Below, one piece after another: positions 1 to 7,733 of a stretch of 24,320 nucleotides of DNA. The position numbers and the translations under genes are program-made. A model generated the notes under the pieces. It saw only the letters and a program-made list of their open reading frames with translations. It was not told where the DNA came from and ran no database searches. The stretch is taken from positions 1 through 24,320 of the forward strand of contig JACRGZ010000036.1 in assembly GCA_016234155.1 (NCBI GenBank), written 5' to 3'. Numbering within the stretch: position 1 is the stretch's first letter; every line of letters starts with the position of its first letter. Source of the stretch: Nitrospirota bacterium (GTDB lineage Bacteria; Nitrospirota; 9FT-COMBO-42-15; HDB-SIOI813).

Positions 1-43
1 AATCCTCGACCCCTTGAACCCTTTATTTAATTTTCATCCTCCT

Positions 44-1006
44 TTACAATGATGTAATCTGTAGGGCCAGGTTACCTCTGAATACCCCCGGACGGCCATA
101 AAATTTAGGGACACCTTCTATCCGCGCTACTATGCTCTCCTCTACCTGTTTATCAAGAATAATTACGTCACCGGCGCTCAGATTCAATATGTCCCTGACT
201 TTTACCGTTGCCCCTGCCAGTTCTACGGTAACTGTAACAGGGCACTCTGGTAATTGTTTCCTGAACCTGTCCATCCACCTATTATCAACCTCATATTGAT
301 CACTCTGGTAACCTGCCTGTAATTTCTCTTTTATTGGTTCTATGCTTGGATATGGTATACAGATATGGATCTTGCCGGGGGCAGAATCTATCTCGATATC
401 AAATGCCATCACCATAACTATCTCAGTAGGGGTAACGATAGATGCAAACTGCGGGTTTATCTCTGTCCTGCTAAGCTGAACCGTAACAGGATGAACAGGT
501 TTCCATGCCTTCTCAATATCCTGAAAGCATAGATTTACGATCTTTTTTATGATCCTCAACTCTATAGAGGTAAAATCCCTCCCCTCTATCTTTACATGGG
601 TCTGCCCATTGCCGCCAAAGAAATTATCTATAAGGAGGTAGACCATCCTCGGGTCAATAACCATAAGGCTGTAACCTTTGAGCGGCTCCATCTTGAAGAC
701 ATTTATGCATGACGGGAGGGGCATATGCTTCATAAACTCACCGAACTTCATAAGCTCAACAGAGGCCATATGGACATCAACGATCTTTTTCAGGGCTGCG
801 GTCATGCTTGTCTGAAAAATCCTTGCAAACCGCTCATTGATTATCTCTAAGGTGGGCATCCTCCCGCGGATTACACGGTCATGGCTTGTAAGGTCATAAG
901 GGCGTGCCCCGGTATCATCTGCAGGGGCAGCATTGGTGGCTACGTCACCACTATCTATACCCTTCAGGAGTGCATTAACCTCGTCCTGTGATAAGATTTT
1001 ATCCAT
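44..1006 (-). CDS. fliM: Flagellar motor switch protein FliM
   Basis: FliM is the middle component of the cytoplasmic C-ring; it binds CheY-P and links FliG to FliN, setting rotation direction. The 320-residue product is normal family length. Its N-terminus, KILSQDEVNALL, is the conserved CheY-P-binding segment, and GGNG at residues 131-134 is the signature of the CheC-like middle domain. A FliN-like C-terminal domain follows (from about residue 240). The ATG is preceded by a GAGG about 8 bases upstream, 59 bases after the fliL stop, so it is co-transcribed with fliL. An AGGAGG lies just after the stop, followed by a family A repeat at the window edge, so the next flagellar gene (fliN expected) probably lies outside. 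Identification is secure from sequence. Confidence 0.97.
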   Translation of the reverse strand: MDKILSQDEVNALLKGIDSGDVATNAAPADDTGARPYDLTSHDRVIRGRMPTLEIINERFARIFQTSMTAALKKIVDVHMASVELMKFGEFMKHMPLPSCINVFKMEPLKGYSLMVIDPRMVYLLIDNFFGGNGQTHVKIEGRDFTSIELRIIKKIVNLCFQDIEKAWKPVHPVTVQLSRTEINPQFASIVTPTEIVMVMAFDIEIDSAPGKIHICIPYPSIEPIKEKLQAGYQSDQYEVDNRWMDRFRKQLPECPVTVTVELAGATVKVRDILNLSAGDVIILDKQVEESIVARIEGVPKFYGRPGVFRGNLALQITSL

Positions 1007-1034
1007 GATTCAGCCTCAAAATCTCGTCTATCTA

Positions 1035-1056
1035 AGTTGACGCTCAAAAATGCCCA
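1035..1056. repeat. Truncated family B end next to fliL
   Basis: AGTTGACGCTCAAAAATGCC matches the arm of the complete element at 13135-13261. It joins directly to a family C fragment that contains the fliL stop. Confidence 0.7.
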
Positions 1057-1065
1057 GTGCCCACC

Positions 1066-1617
1066 CTACTGCATTACAAATTCTGTAAAGTACACCGCGC
1101 TTACCTTACCCGTGCGTATAAAGCTGTTGACCCTTGCTATCATTTCATCCTGCAGTTTAAGTTTGCCGCCTGTATCTTTCACATCATTTGAGGTCTTGCT
1201 CGTCAGCAGCATTAGGAGGGCATCCCGTATCTGAGGCATCTTTGTCTGCGCCTCATCAATCGTCTCTTTCTTATCCATTTCAAGATTTATTGTGATCTTC
1301 AGGTATCTGACCTCCGAGGGGTCTGCCAGGTTAACCACAAAAGAATCGAGTGGAACGACATGGCCGGTGGACTCCTTGTGGTTGTCGCCCTCTGTTGTTG
1401 ATGCTGTTGAGACATGCGAGCTTTCCTCAGCGCCCTTTTTAGAAAAGACCCTCCATCCAAAGAACCCCCCGCTTAAGATTACAAGTACACCAACCCCGAT
1501 AATCCCATACTTTATAAGGCTCCTCTTGGATCCCTTTTTAGGGAGGTCGCCGTCCGCAGCTTCATCTTTACCCTCTTTCTTTTTTGCCTCTTCTTCCACC
1601 TTTTCTTCTTTTGCCAT
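1066..1617 (-). CDS. fliL: Flagellar basal-body-associated protein FliL
   Basis: FliL is a single-pass inner-membrane protein that surrounds the stator units and supports torque. The 183-residue product has a charged Lys/Glu-rich cytoplasmic N-terminus (1-35), one transmembrane helix at about 37-58, and a periplasmic FliL domain ending in a typical VYFTEFVMQ tail. A GAGGAG ribosome site precedes the ATG. It is the first gene of the fliL-fliM unit behind the sigma-54 promoter at 1724-1739. Its TAG stop is part of a family C repeat (TAGGGTGGGCA), so a repeat lies against the end of the gene. Function is from family knowledge; the assignment rests on topology, C-terminal motif and position. Confidence 0.95.
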   Translation of the reverse strand: MAKEEKVEEEAKKKEGKDEAADGDLPKKGSKRSLIKYGIIGVGVLVILSGGFFGWRVFSKKGAEESSHVSTASTTEGDNHKESTGHVVPLDSFVVNLADPSEVRYLKITINLEMDKKETIDEAQTKMPQIRDALLMLLTSKTSNDVKDTGGKLKLQDEMIARVNSFIRTGKVSAVYFTEFVMQ

Positions 1618-1631
1618 TTTCTCCTCTTATT

Positions 1632-1683
1632 TGTGGGGGATAACCCCCCGACGCTACGTTTTGGTGGGCAATGCCCACCCTAC
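1632..1683. repeat. Intergenic repeats O and C in the fliL leader
   Basis: Positions 1632-1660 hold family O (GTGGGGGATAACCCCCC followed by ACGCTACG), related in reverse orientation to 11955-11980. Positions 1663-1682 hold family C, the short palindrome GGTGGGCAATGCCCACC, also found at 8392-8412. A tandem TTCAG-rich stretch follows at about 1686-1706. Confidence 0.75.
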
Positions 1684-1723
1684 ACTTCAGCCTTCAGTCT
1701 TCAGCCTATCTACCTAAAGAGAT

Positions 1724-1739
1724 TGCAATGTATATGCCA
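1724..1739 (-). promoter_or_regulatory. Sigma-54 promoter upstream of fliL-fliM
   Basis: On the minus strand the site reads TGGCATATACATTGCA, matching TGGCAY-N5-TTGCW with the correct GG-to-GC spacing. The predicted start is near 1713, giving a leader of about 96 bases before fliL. That leader contains copies of repeat families C and O. Both regulators in this window carry the GAFTGA loop needed to activate sigma-54. Confidence 0.8.
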
Positions 1740-1843
1740 TAAAAATTATTGATTGCAGACTTAAAATAGATAAATAAATCAACAGGTTATATATACGACA
1801 ATTACAGGAGATGGCGCACATTGCGTCAAAGTCATTTTTGCTG

Positions 1844-1864
1844 TGTCAGCGAATTGACGAATAG
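1844..1864. promoter_or_regulatory. Candidate activator (enhancer) site upstream of the fliL promoter
   Basis: The motif TGTCA-N3-AATTGACGAAT occurs here and at 17906-17926, each upstream of a sigma-54 promoter. It lies around -141 from the predicted fliL start. A second imperfect dyad, TGGCGCA-cat-TGCGTCA, lies at 1812-1828, around -107. Function as an NtrC-family binding site is inference. Confidence 0.45.
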
Positions 1865-1865
1865 A

Positions 1866-1895
1866 AGGAGGGGCAATCCATGGATTGCCCCTCCT
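1866..1895. terminator. 30-bp perfect palindrome after flgE, possible terminator
   Basis: The arms GGAGGGGCAATCCA and TGGATTGCCCCTCC are exact reverse complements with no spacer, starting 5 bases past the flgE stop. The strong GC-rich hairpin would end the flgB-flgE transcript before the separate fliL promoter. The following tract is only weakly T-rich, so it may instead be a repeat or protective 3' hairpin. Confidence 0.5.
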
Positions 1896-1900
1896 GTCTG

Positions 1901-3268
1901 TTACCTCTTCAGATTTACAAGCTCTCCAAGCATCTCATCAGTTGTGGTAATTACACGTGAGTTGGCCTGAAAACCCCTCTGCGCGGTAATAAGTTTGATA
2001 AACTCCTCTGCAAGGTCCACATTGGAAAGTTCTAAGGAATTGGACAGGAGCCTCCCCCGGCCGCTGGTATTCGGCGCCCCTATAATCGGCTGGCCTGACT
2101 CATAAGACTCGCCATAGAGATTTTTCCCCATCTTGCTGAGTCCATGAGGATTATTGAATATCCCTACAACGACCTGACCGAGGGTTCTGGTCTGTCCGTT
2201 AGTAAAGAGCCCGCTTATTATGCCGTCCTGGTTTATGCTCAGGCTTTTAAGAGAACCTGATGCATAACCATCCTGCCTCTGGAAGAGGGTGCTTGAAGAC
2301 AAGCCAAACTGCGTTGAGCCATCTAATCCCGTTCCCCCATCTGCGGTACCTGTACCAAAGTCAAAGGTGATTGCCTGGTTTTGCGTCACGCCACCTAGAA
2401 AGTTAAAATTTGATACGGCAGTTGGTAATTCGGCGGCAAGATCAGGAGGAAAATTCGCAGCAGCGTCATCAGTAACGTTAAGATCCATATCATTTACATC
2501 CTCCGCCACAAGCGCCCCGCTTTGATCAAACTGCATATACCCCGTTGCCATGACTTCAGTAGTACCTGATGCGCCGTCGGCCACTGCATTCCATTGCCAG
2601 TAGTTCCCGCTGCCTCCTGCTGTATCTTCGTAAACCTTTGTGAAATATACTGTAACAAGATGGGTATTCCCGAGTGAATCGTAGACACTGACTGATGTAG
2701 AAAAGTGGGATGTGTTCGACATATCGTCAATGTCAAAACCGGTGGTAACAGGTGAAACCCTTGAATCCAGGTTTGCGGTTATCTCTGCATTTGCAGTCAT
2801 ATTTGGCGGGGTGGTAGTGGATGAGACATCCATGTTGTCAATCGTCCCGGATATTGCGCCACCGTTACCCACCTGATAGCCCTGCATGAGAAGTCCTTCC
2901 GGGTTCACTATGAAACCTTCTTTGCTGATGTTAAATTCCCCTGACCGGCTGAAGAAGGCGGCGCCCGCTGAATCTTTCAGCAGGAAAAAACCATCCCCGT
3001 CAATACCGAGGTCAAGTCCGCTCGAAGTCGCCTCCAATGACCCTTGTGTAAATATGGGTGATACACTGCTCAGATATGCGCCGCGTCCTATCTGGGTTCT
3101 GCCTGACGTCCCTGAAAAGCTCTGGCTCAGCACATCGGCAAAGGACGCACGGCTTGCCTTAAACCCCGCGGTGTTGACATTGGCTATGTTGTTTCCTATC
3201 ACTGAAAGTGCGGCGCCATTTGCATTGAGCCCGCTTATTCCTGCATAGAGTGATGTTAAGATTGCCAT
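1901..3268 (-). CDS. flgE: Flagellar hook protein FlgE
   Basis: FlgE polymerises outside the cell to form the hook joining motor and filament. The 455-residue product begins with the rod/hook N-terminal D0 segment, ILTSLYAGISGLNANG and NNIANVNTAGFK. The middle is Ser/Thr/Gly/Asp-rich and has the FlgE D1/D2 character. It ends with the D0 C-terminal helix, including FIKLITAQRGFQANSR, as in FlgE. The length suits a hook rather than a rod protein (FlgG is about 260). It lies 4 bases downstream of flgD and a palindrome follows its stop. Secretion is by the flagellar type III apparatus, so no signal peptide is expected or seen. Confidence 0.95.
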   Translation of the reverse strand: MAILTSLYAGISGLNANGAALSVIGNNIANVNTAGFKASRASFADVLSQSFSGTSGRTQIGRGAYLSSVSPIFTQGSLEATSSGLDLGIDGDGFFLLKDSAGAAFFSRSGEFNISKEGFIVNPEGLLMQGYQVGNGGAISGTIDNMDVSSTTTPPNMTANAEITANLDSRVSPVTTGFDIDDMSNTSHFSTSVSVYDSLGNTHLVTVYFTKVYEDTAGGSGNYWQWNAVADGASGTTEVMATGYMQFDQSGALVAEDVNDMDLNVTDDAAANFPPDLAAELPTAVSNFNFLGGVTQNQAITFDFGTGTADGGTGLDGSTQFGLSSSTLFQRQDGYASGSLKSLSINQDGIISGLFTNGQTRTLGQVVVGIFNNPHGLSKMGKNLYGESYESGQPIIGAPNTSGRGRLLSNSLELSNVDLAEEFIKLITAQRGFQANSRVITTTDEMLGELVNLKR

Positions 3269-3272
3269 ATTT

Positions 3273-3941
3273 TTATCTCCTTTCCCTCACCTCTGTTATA
3301 TGCATTACAGGCACACGTATGCCATTTACCATAAGATACGGCGCCCCATCTTCGAAGGATACACCTGTTACTACTCCCACTACATTCGTCAGTACTTTTA
3401 ACTCTTTCCCAAGGGTATCTTTGGCGTCCACAGAAAATGTATACTCACCAGGCGCCATCATTCCGCCTTTCTCATCTCTGCCATCCCACGCAGCATTGTG
3501 AGAACCGGCGGTCTGTGGGCCAATTTCAATAGTCCTGACACCCTTCCCATCCTTGCCGAATATCCGGATCGTTACCTCTGAAACATCATTGTTTAAGGAA
3601 TATCCTATAGTTGCAGAGGGAGCGCCTTCTCCTATGTAAACCTTATTTCCGGATGCCTTCACCTCCTTGCCTATGAAATTTACAGACTGCATGTTGTTAA
3701 AATTCCCCTCGGTATCAGTCAGGGTAGTCAGTCTGTCATTTATGCCAAATAATTGATCAAGGCTTGAGAACTGGGCCAACTGTGCTGTAAACTCCGTTTG
3801 TTCCATAGGTTTCAGCGGGTCCTGGAACTGCATCTGTGTTACAAGAAGACGCAGAAAGTCATCTTTACCAAGTGTCTTCTTTACCACCTTCTTTTCACCG
3901 TCATTAGTGTATGTATCAAGTTTATTTACAGAGTAAATCAT
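3273..3941 (-). CDS. flgD: Flagellar hook-cap (hook assembly scaffold) protein FlgD
   Basis: FlgD caps the growing hook and guides FlgE polymerisation. The 222-residue product carries the conserved FlgD N-terminal segment around residues 26-60, with FLRLLVTQMQFQDPLKPME and FTAQLAQFSSLDQL. A central FLN/tudor-like region contains DGRDEKGG and GEYTF. A GAGGGG precedes the ATG. It sits between fliK and flgE as in Bacillus. The C-terminus ends in charged residues just before the flgE start. All expected features are present and nothing odd is seen. Confidence 0.96.
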   Translation of the reverse strand: MIYSVNKLDTYTNDGEKKVVKKTLGKDDFLRLLVTQMQFQDPLKPMEQTEFTAQLAQFSSLDQLFGINDRLTTLTDTEGNFNNMQSVNFIGKEVKASGNKVYIGEGAPSATIGYSLNNDVSEVTIRIFGKDGKGVRTIEIGPQTAGSHNAAWDGRDEKGGMMAPGEYTFSVDAKDTLGKELKVLTNVVGVVTGVSFEDGAPYLMVNGIRVPVMHITEVRERR

Positions 3942-3955
3942 GATATCCCCTCCCC

Positions 3956-5023
3956 TCAGGCAAAAACACTTATGATCCCGCTCTCCAAAGGAACGACTAT
4001 ATCTTTTTCAAATCTCTCAACCCTGTCATTAACTGCTGCGTTACTGCCCCATCTCCTCGTCCCGGCATCTCCTCCGTAAAAAAGAGACGGTGTCCATCTA
4101 TCCCTCATATCCCCTCCTCTCATATCTACAGTAAACTGCTCTATCTTGAATCCATGGTTCTTTAACGCATCTTCAAGCCTGCCCAAATTTGCCTCTATAA
4201 TCTCCTTTACACTGTAATTCTCCACAGTAATAACGGCCTTTATACTTTTATCAATCACGGAGATATCCATCTGGAGCTCTCCGAGCTCCTCCGGTTTGAG
4301 CCTGATCTTTACCGTATGTGCCCCGATGTGTGATGCATGGATCAACCTCTGGGATAACTGTTGTATAATGCCATCCTGAGTAGATTGCGGATTGCGGATT
4401 GCGGATTGCGGATTGCCGGAGGAGATATCATCAGAGTGCGGAATGTGGAGTGCGGATTGCGGAATAATAGAAGACATATCATCGGATAGCGGCAGCGAAA
4501 CTTCAGAATTCGGAGGGCGGAGTGTGGAGCGCGGAATCTGGAGTGCAACGACTCCAGTCGTTGCAGAATGCGGGGTACGGAACGCGGAATCTGGAATGAT
4601 GGAAGACATATCATCAGATTGCGGCGATGTAACCTCAGATGAAAGGCCGGCATATAACTCGTGGGACACAACGGCATTGGATGTCTCCTCAGATTGTTGG
4701 ATTACAGCCACGGAGGGGGATGAAGTCTGGAGTGCTGGGTGCAGAATGACCGCAGCCTTACCGTCAGATTGTGCCGGGGTGAGATCAGAAGAATACGGTG
4801 TGATCAGATCAGGGCAGTGAGCAGATGCGGCGGCATCTTCAATCTGCGGTAACACAGGGCCTGATAACTTCGGAATAATATTGCTGTTCCCGGTTAGCGC
4901 CAGGACGAGCAAGGTGGAAAATATATCTTCCATGCCGTCTCTATTTACAGAATTTACAGGGCCGGTCTGAGGTTCTGCAGGGGTATAATTATCCGGTGTT
5001 ATCATAACCTCCTGTGCGATCAT
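3956..5023 (-). CDS. fliK: Flagellar hook-length control protein FliK with repeat-derived ruler region
   Basis: FliK measures hook length during export and switches substrate specificity through its C-terminal domain. That domain is clear over roughly the last 130 residues, with IRLKPEELGELQMDI and a VKEIIEANLGRLEDAL helix. The middle of the protein is unusual: peptides such as NPQSAIRNPQS, SAFRTPHS and STLRPPNSE are translated from GGATTGCGG/GGAGTGCGGAAT units of the kind found between genes at 8413-8437. A 44-residue direct duplication is also visible, with DDMSSIIP at two places 132 bases apart. The start is uncertain. ATG at 5023 is 2 bases after the ylxF stop with a G-rich site about 9 bases upstream; ATGs at 5032 and 5059 overlap ylxF. 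Identity is sure, start and middle less so. Confidence 0.9.
   Translation of the reverse strand: MIAQEVMITPDNYTPAEPQTGPVNSVNRDGMEDIFSTLLVLALTGNSNIIPKLSGPVLPQIEDAAASAHCPDLITPYSSDLTPAQSDGKAAVILHPALQTSSPSVAVIQQSEETSNAVVSHELYAGLSSEVTSPQSDDMSSIIPDSAFRTPHSATTGVVALQIPRSTLRPPNSEVSLPLSDDMSSIIPQSALHIPHSDDISSGNPQSAIRNPQSTQDGIIQQLSQRLIHASHIGAHTVKIRLKPEELGELQMDISVIDKSIKAVITVENYSVKEIIEANLGRLEDALKNHGFKIEQFTVDMRGGDMRDRWTPSLFYGGDAGTRRWGSNAAVNDRVERFEKDIVVPLESGIISVFA
4382..4640. repeat. In-frame repeat tract inside fliK (families F and H)
   Basis: Plus-strand ATTGCGG and ATGCGG units recur from 4382 to about 4600. A 132-base direct duplication is anchored by GAAGACATATCATC at 4470 and 4602. A palindromic unit, GTGCAACGACTCCAGTCGTTGCA, lies at about 4543-4565; it resembles the unit inside flgB at 12721-12748. 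All insertions keep the reading frame open. Confidence 0.8.
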
Positions 5024-5024
5024 T

Positions 5025-5777
5025 CTACTCATCCCCCTTCTTTGATGACATCTTTGCACTCAATGAGGCCGCCTTCTCCGGAGTAACAGCGCCGAGTATC
5101 TTCCCTGCCTGCTTGCTCTTGATCCTTGATAACAGTTCGACAGCTAAATTCGCATCCATCTTCTCTATCCTCTGGGCAGCATCTTCAACAGACATCGTTT
5201 CATATATCTTTGCCATGTGCATAATTCCCTGTTGGGGTTGATTGCTGCCGCCGCTGCCGCCTGCAAGATCCTTCTGCAATTTATCCCGCATGGCTGAATA
5301 TTGTTTCAAAGAGAGTTCTATCATATTCTTTAACATATTCAGCCTTTCTTCCTCTTTTTTTACAGCATCCTCTCGTCTTGATAGTTCCCGCTCCCTGTCT
5401 TCCAGCGCCTTCAAAATCCCCCGGATATCTTTCTCCGCATCATCTGAAAAATCCCCCTCACCCTTTTTATTCCCCTCATCTTTTTTATTCCCCTCATCTT
5501 TTTTATTCCCCTCACCCTTCCCCTCTCCCCCCCCTCCATATCCTCCCCCCACCAGGGGGGGAGGAATAAAGCCTGCCCCCGAAGTATTTATCGGGGGGTG
5601 GGGGGTTATTTGAGGGGGAGAGGGATGGAGCCTGCCCTGAACTTGATTCAGGGGTGAGGGGGAATCTGATGCAGGATTATTTTTCTGTGTGGCCACTGCA
5701 GGCACAAACAAGAATACACCTGCAATGAAACTCAGAATGATAGTAAGATAAATTATAAACTCCCTTTTTTTCAGCAA
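5025..5777 (-). CDS. ylxF: MotE/YlxF-like flagellar protein (MgtE_N-type C-terminal domain)
   Basis: This lies between fliJ and fliK, where Bacillus carries ylxF. The 250-residue product has an N-terminal membrane anchor (about 8-30). A low-complexity Pro/Gly linker follows (about 32-110). Next is a charged coiled coil (about 118-165), then a C-terminal segment like the MgtE N domain / MotE family with MSVEDAAQRIEKMD and LLSRIKSKQAGKIL. MotE-type proteins are thought to act as periplasmic chaperones or stator partners; its exact job here is unknown. The start is TTG with AGGGAG upstream, overlapping fliJ by 7 bases. The linker is odd: it is largely encoded by the same G/C-rich repeats found between genes, plus a six-residue NKKDEG-type unit repeated three times. 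Confidence 0.8.
   Translation of the reverse strand: MLKKREFIIYLTIILSFIAGVFLFVPAVATQKNNPASDSPSPLNQVQGRLHPSPPQITPHPPINTSGAGFIPPPLVGGGYGGGGEGKGEGNKKDEGNKKDEGNKKGEGDFSDDAEKDIRGILKALEDRERELSRREDAVKKEEERLNMLKNMIELSLKQYSAMRDKLQKDLAGGSGGSNQPQQGIMHMAKIYETMSVEDAAQRIEKMDANLAVELLSRIKSKQAGKILGAVTPEKAASLSAKMSSKKGDE
5459..5660. repeat. Repeat-derived linker DNA inside ylxF (families K and P plus an 18-bp tandem)
   Basis: An 18-bp unit (GGGGAATAAAAAAGATGA on the minus strand) is repeated about three times at 5464-5518. Next come CCCTTCCCCTCTCCCC, shared with the intergenic copy at 20785-20838, a hairpin CCTCCCCCC-acc-AGGGGGGGAGG resembling 9470-9510, and CCCTGAACTTGATTCAGGG at 5634-5652. The frame is open throughout. 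Confidence 0.75.
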
Positions 5778-6217
5778 TTCTCCCTCACGTATCTGTTATT
5801 TGCCGTCTCATCCATAGACTTTTTATCTTCTCTATTGTTCTGCTCTACCCTGCCCTCTGCATCCTTTTCCCTGACCTTCTCTACAATCTTCCTCTCCTGT
5901 GAGGCAGTTATAAGAGACTCCCTTTTTTCATGGTACATCCTCTGTGCCTCCAAAACCCTCTTGCGCTGTATTTCCATCTCAAGGGATAACTGCTGAAGAT
6001 ATGTGTGATACATAAATATCTCATGCGGCGGGGTCTCTTTTATCTGTCTTTCCTTCAGCCCGTCGACCGCCCGTATCCATATCTCCTCTAATGCAAATAG
6101 TCTCTTTTCCTCTATATCCAGCCTCTCGGATACATCTGCAAACTCTTGTTTCATCTCATCCTCTATAAATGTTTTATACTTGAGAAGCGCCTTAAACCTG
6201 AAGTCTCTTGGTTTCAA
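5771..6217 (-). CDS. fliJ: Flagellar export protein FliJ
   Basis: FliJ is the coiled-coil stalk of the flagellar export ATPase, sitting in the FliI hexamer and contacting FlhA. The 148-residue product has the family N-terminus (FRFKALLKYKTFIEDE) and is almost entirely charged alpha-helix. The length is typical. The start is TTG, overlapping the fliI stop by 4 bases (TTGA), which implies translational coupling. The next gene also starts at TTG, overlapping its end. Sequence conservation in this family is weak; the call rests on the N-terminal motif, coiled-coil character and position right after fliI. Confidence 0.88.
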   Translation of the reverse strand: MKPRDFRFKALLKYKTFIEDEMKQEFADVSERLDIEEKRLFALEEIWIRAVDGLKERQIKETPPHEIFMYHTYLQQLSLEMEIQRKRVLEAQRMYHEKRESLITASQERKIVEKVREKDAEGRVEQNNREDKKSMDETANNRYVRENC

Positions 6218-7539
6218 GATGATACCTTCTGTTCAAACAACCTGTACAAACCCATGATACTTGTATCAAAGTCTACTTTTTCATCTATCCACTGACGCAG
6301 GAAACTATTAATACTGCCGATCATATTGACGGCATAGTCTATCTCTGCATTGCTCCCCTTCTTGTAGGCGCCTATATTTATAAGGTCTTCCGCCTTTCTG
6401 TATCTTGCCATAATCTCACGTAATCTCCGTGCAGAGTTAAGGTGTTGAGGTGAAACAATGTCCATCATAGTCCTGCTGACGCTGTTCAGGATATCAATGG
6501 CAGGATAGTGATTATGGGCTGCAAGTTCCCTCGAAAGGACGATATGCCCGTCCAATATTGACCTGACCGCATCTGCAATCGGGTCATTCATGTCGTCTTC
6601 CTCGACCAGGACCGCGTAGAGACCTGTTATATTCCCATTACCTGAAGAAGTACCCGCCCGTTCCAGCAGCTTAGGCAGCGCTGAAAATACAGACGGTGTA
6701 TAACCCTTTGTAGTAGGTGGTTCCCCGACAGCAAGTCCGACCTCTCTGAGGGCGGTTGCAAACCGTGTAACAGAATCCATCATCAGGATAACCTTCCTGC
6801 CGCAGTCTCTGAAATACTCTGCAATGGCAGTAGCAATATATGCCCCTCTCATCCTGACAAGCGGAGGCTGGTCAGAGGTTGCCACTACAACCACTGAGCG
6901 TGCCAGCCCTTCTTCTTTCAGATCTTTCTCTATAAATTCTTTTACCTCTCTCCCCCTTTCTCCTATAAGGGCTATCACATTGACATCCGCGTCAGTATTC
7001 CTTGCTATCATTCCGAGCAGGATACTCTTCCCCACCCCGCTCCCTGAAAATATTCCAAGCCTCTGCCCCTGTCCGCAGGTTAATAGTCCATTTATCGCCT
7101 TAATGCCAAGGTCAAGCGGTTTTTCTATACGCTTCCTGTCAAGCGGATTAAGCGGGGAGCTATAGATCGGGTATAAGACATTCCCTGTTATTTCACCTCT
7201 GCCATCTATGGGATCACCAAGACCATCTAATATCCTGCCGAGGAGATTCTCCCCTGCATTTACATGGGCCTTGTGCCGTTTTGCCACTATCTTGCTGCCG
7301 GGACTAATCCCCCTCGTATCACCAAGCGGCATAAGCTGGATCTTCTCCCCTTTAAAACCTACCACCTCAGCCTCCACAGCCTTAATATCCCCCCTGGGAA
7401 ATATCTCGCAGAGCTCACCTATGGATGCCCCGGGCCCGTGACCCTCTATGACAATACCCACTATCTGTGTAACCCTCCCATAGACCTTTATAGGGTCAAT
7501 GTCGTCTATAAGACTGTGATATTTGCCAAGGTCTAACAT
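6214..7539 (-). CDS. fliI: Flagellum-specific ATP synthase FliI (export ATPase)
   Basis: FliI hydrolyses ATP to energise flagellar type III export with FliH and FliJ. The 441-residue product has an F1-beta-like fold: Walker A GSGVGKS at residues 166-172, Walker B VILMMDSVTRF, the GEPPTTKGYTPS segment and the catalytic LVEEDDMNDPIAD stretch, then the C-terminal helical domain. Length is normal. The ATG start gives the expected N-terminus, but no Shine-Dalgarno is visible upstream. Instead the A/T-rich family G repeat runs almost to the start codon. Everything needed for activity appears intact. Confidence 0.97.
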   Translation of the reverse strand: MLDLGKYHSLIDDIDPIKVYGRVTQIVGIVIEGHGPGASIGELCEIFPRGDIKAVEAEVVGFKGEKIQLMPLGDTRGISPGSKIVAKRHKAHVNAGENLLGRILDGLGDPIDGRGEITGNVLYPIYSSPLNPLDRKRIEKPLDLGIKAINGLLTCGQGQRLGIFSGSGVGKSILLGMIARNTDADVNVIALIGERGREVKEFIEKDLKEEGLARSVVVVATSDQPPLVRMRGAYIATAIAEYFRDCGRKVILMMDSVTRFATALREVGLAVGEPPTTKGYTPSVFSALPKLLERAGTSSGNGNITGLYAVLVEEDDMNDPIADAVRSILDGHIVLSRELAAHNHYPAIDILNSVSRTMMDIVSPQHLNSARRLREIMARYRKAEDLINIGAYKKGSNAEIDYAVNMIGSINSFLRQWIDEKVDFDTSIMGLYRLFEQKVSS

Positions 7540-7540
7540 T

Positions 7541-7733
7541 ATTTATTTAAATCAAAAATCAAATATCAAAAATCAAAATGTAATTTAAAATTCAAAAAGA
7601 AACAATCCATTAAACGACTGATTATATTTTTTTACATTTTACATTTTACATTTTACATTGTCATTTTGATTTTTGACTTTTGATATTTGATTTTTTATTT
7701 GTCTTTTTGAATTTTGACTTTTGATTTTTGCAT
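7541..7733. repeat. A/T-rich repeat family G between fliH and fliI
   Basis: The 193-bp gap is filled by CAAAAATCAAA-type and TTTTACATTTTACAT-type units. Positions 7569-7626 match 11517-11574 in reverse orientation with about one mismatch in 58. The element begins right after the fliH stop and ends a few bases before the fliI start. Confidence 0.85.

Noticed and set aside
1292..1717. 141-residue plus-strand ORF over fliL
   Set aside because: It is antisense to fliL, which has family motifs and a promoter; Ser/Pro-rich mirror composition.
4392..4820. 142-residue plus-strand ORF inside fliK
   Set aside because: It is the reverse reading of the repeat tract; the fliK C-terminal domain shows that the minus strand is coding.
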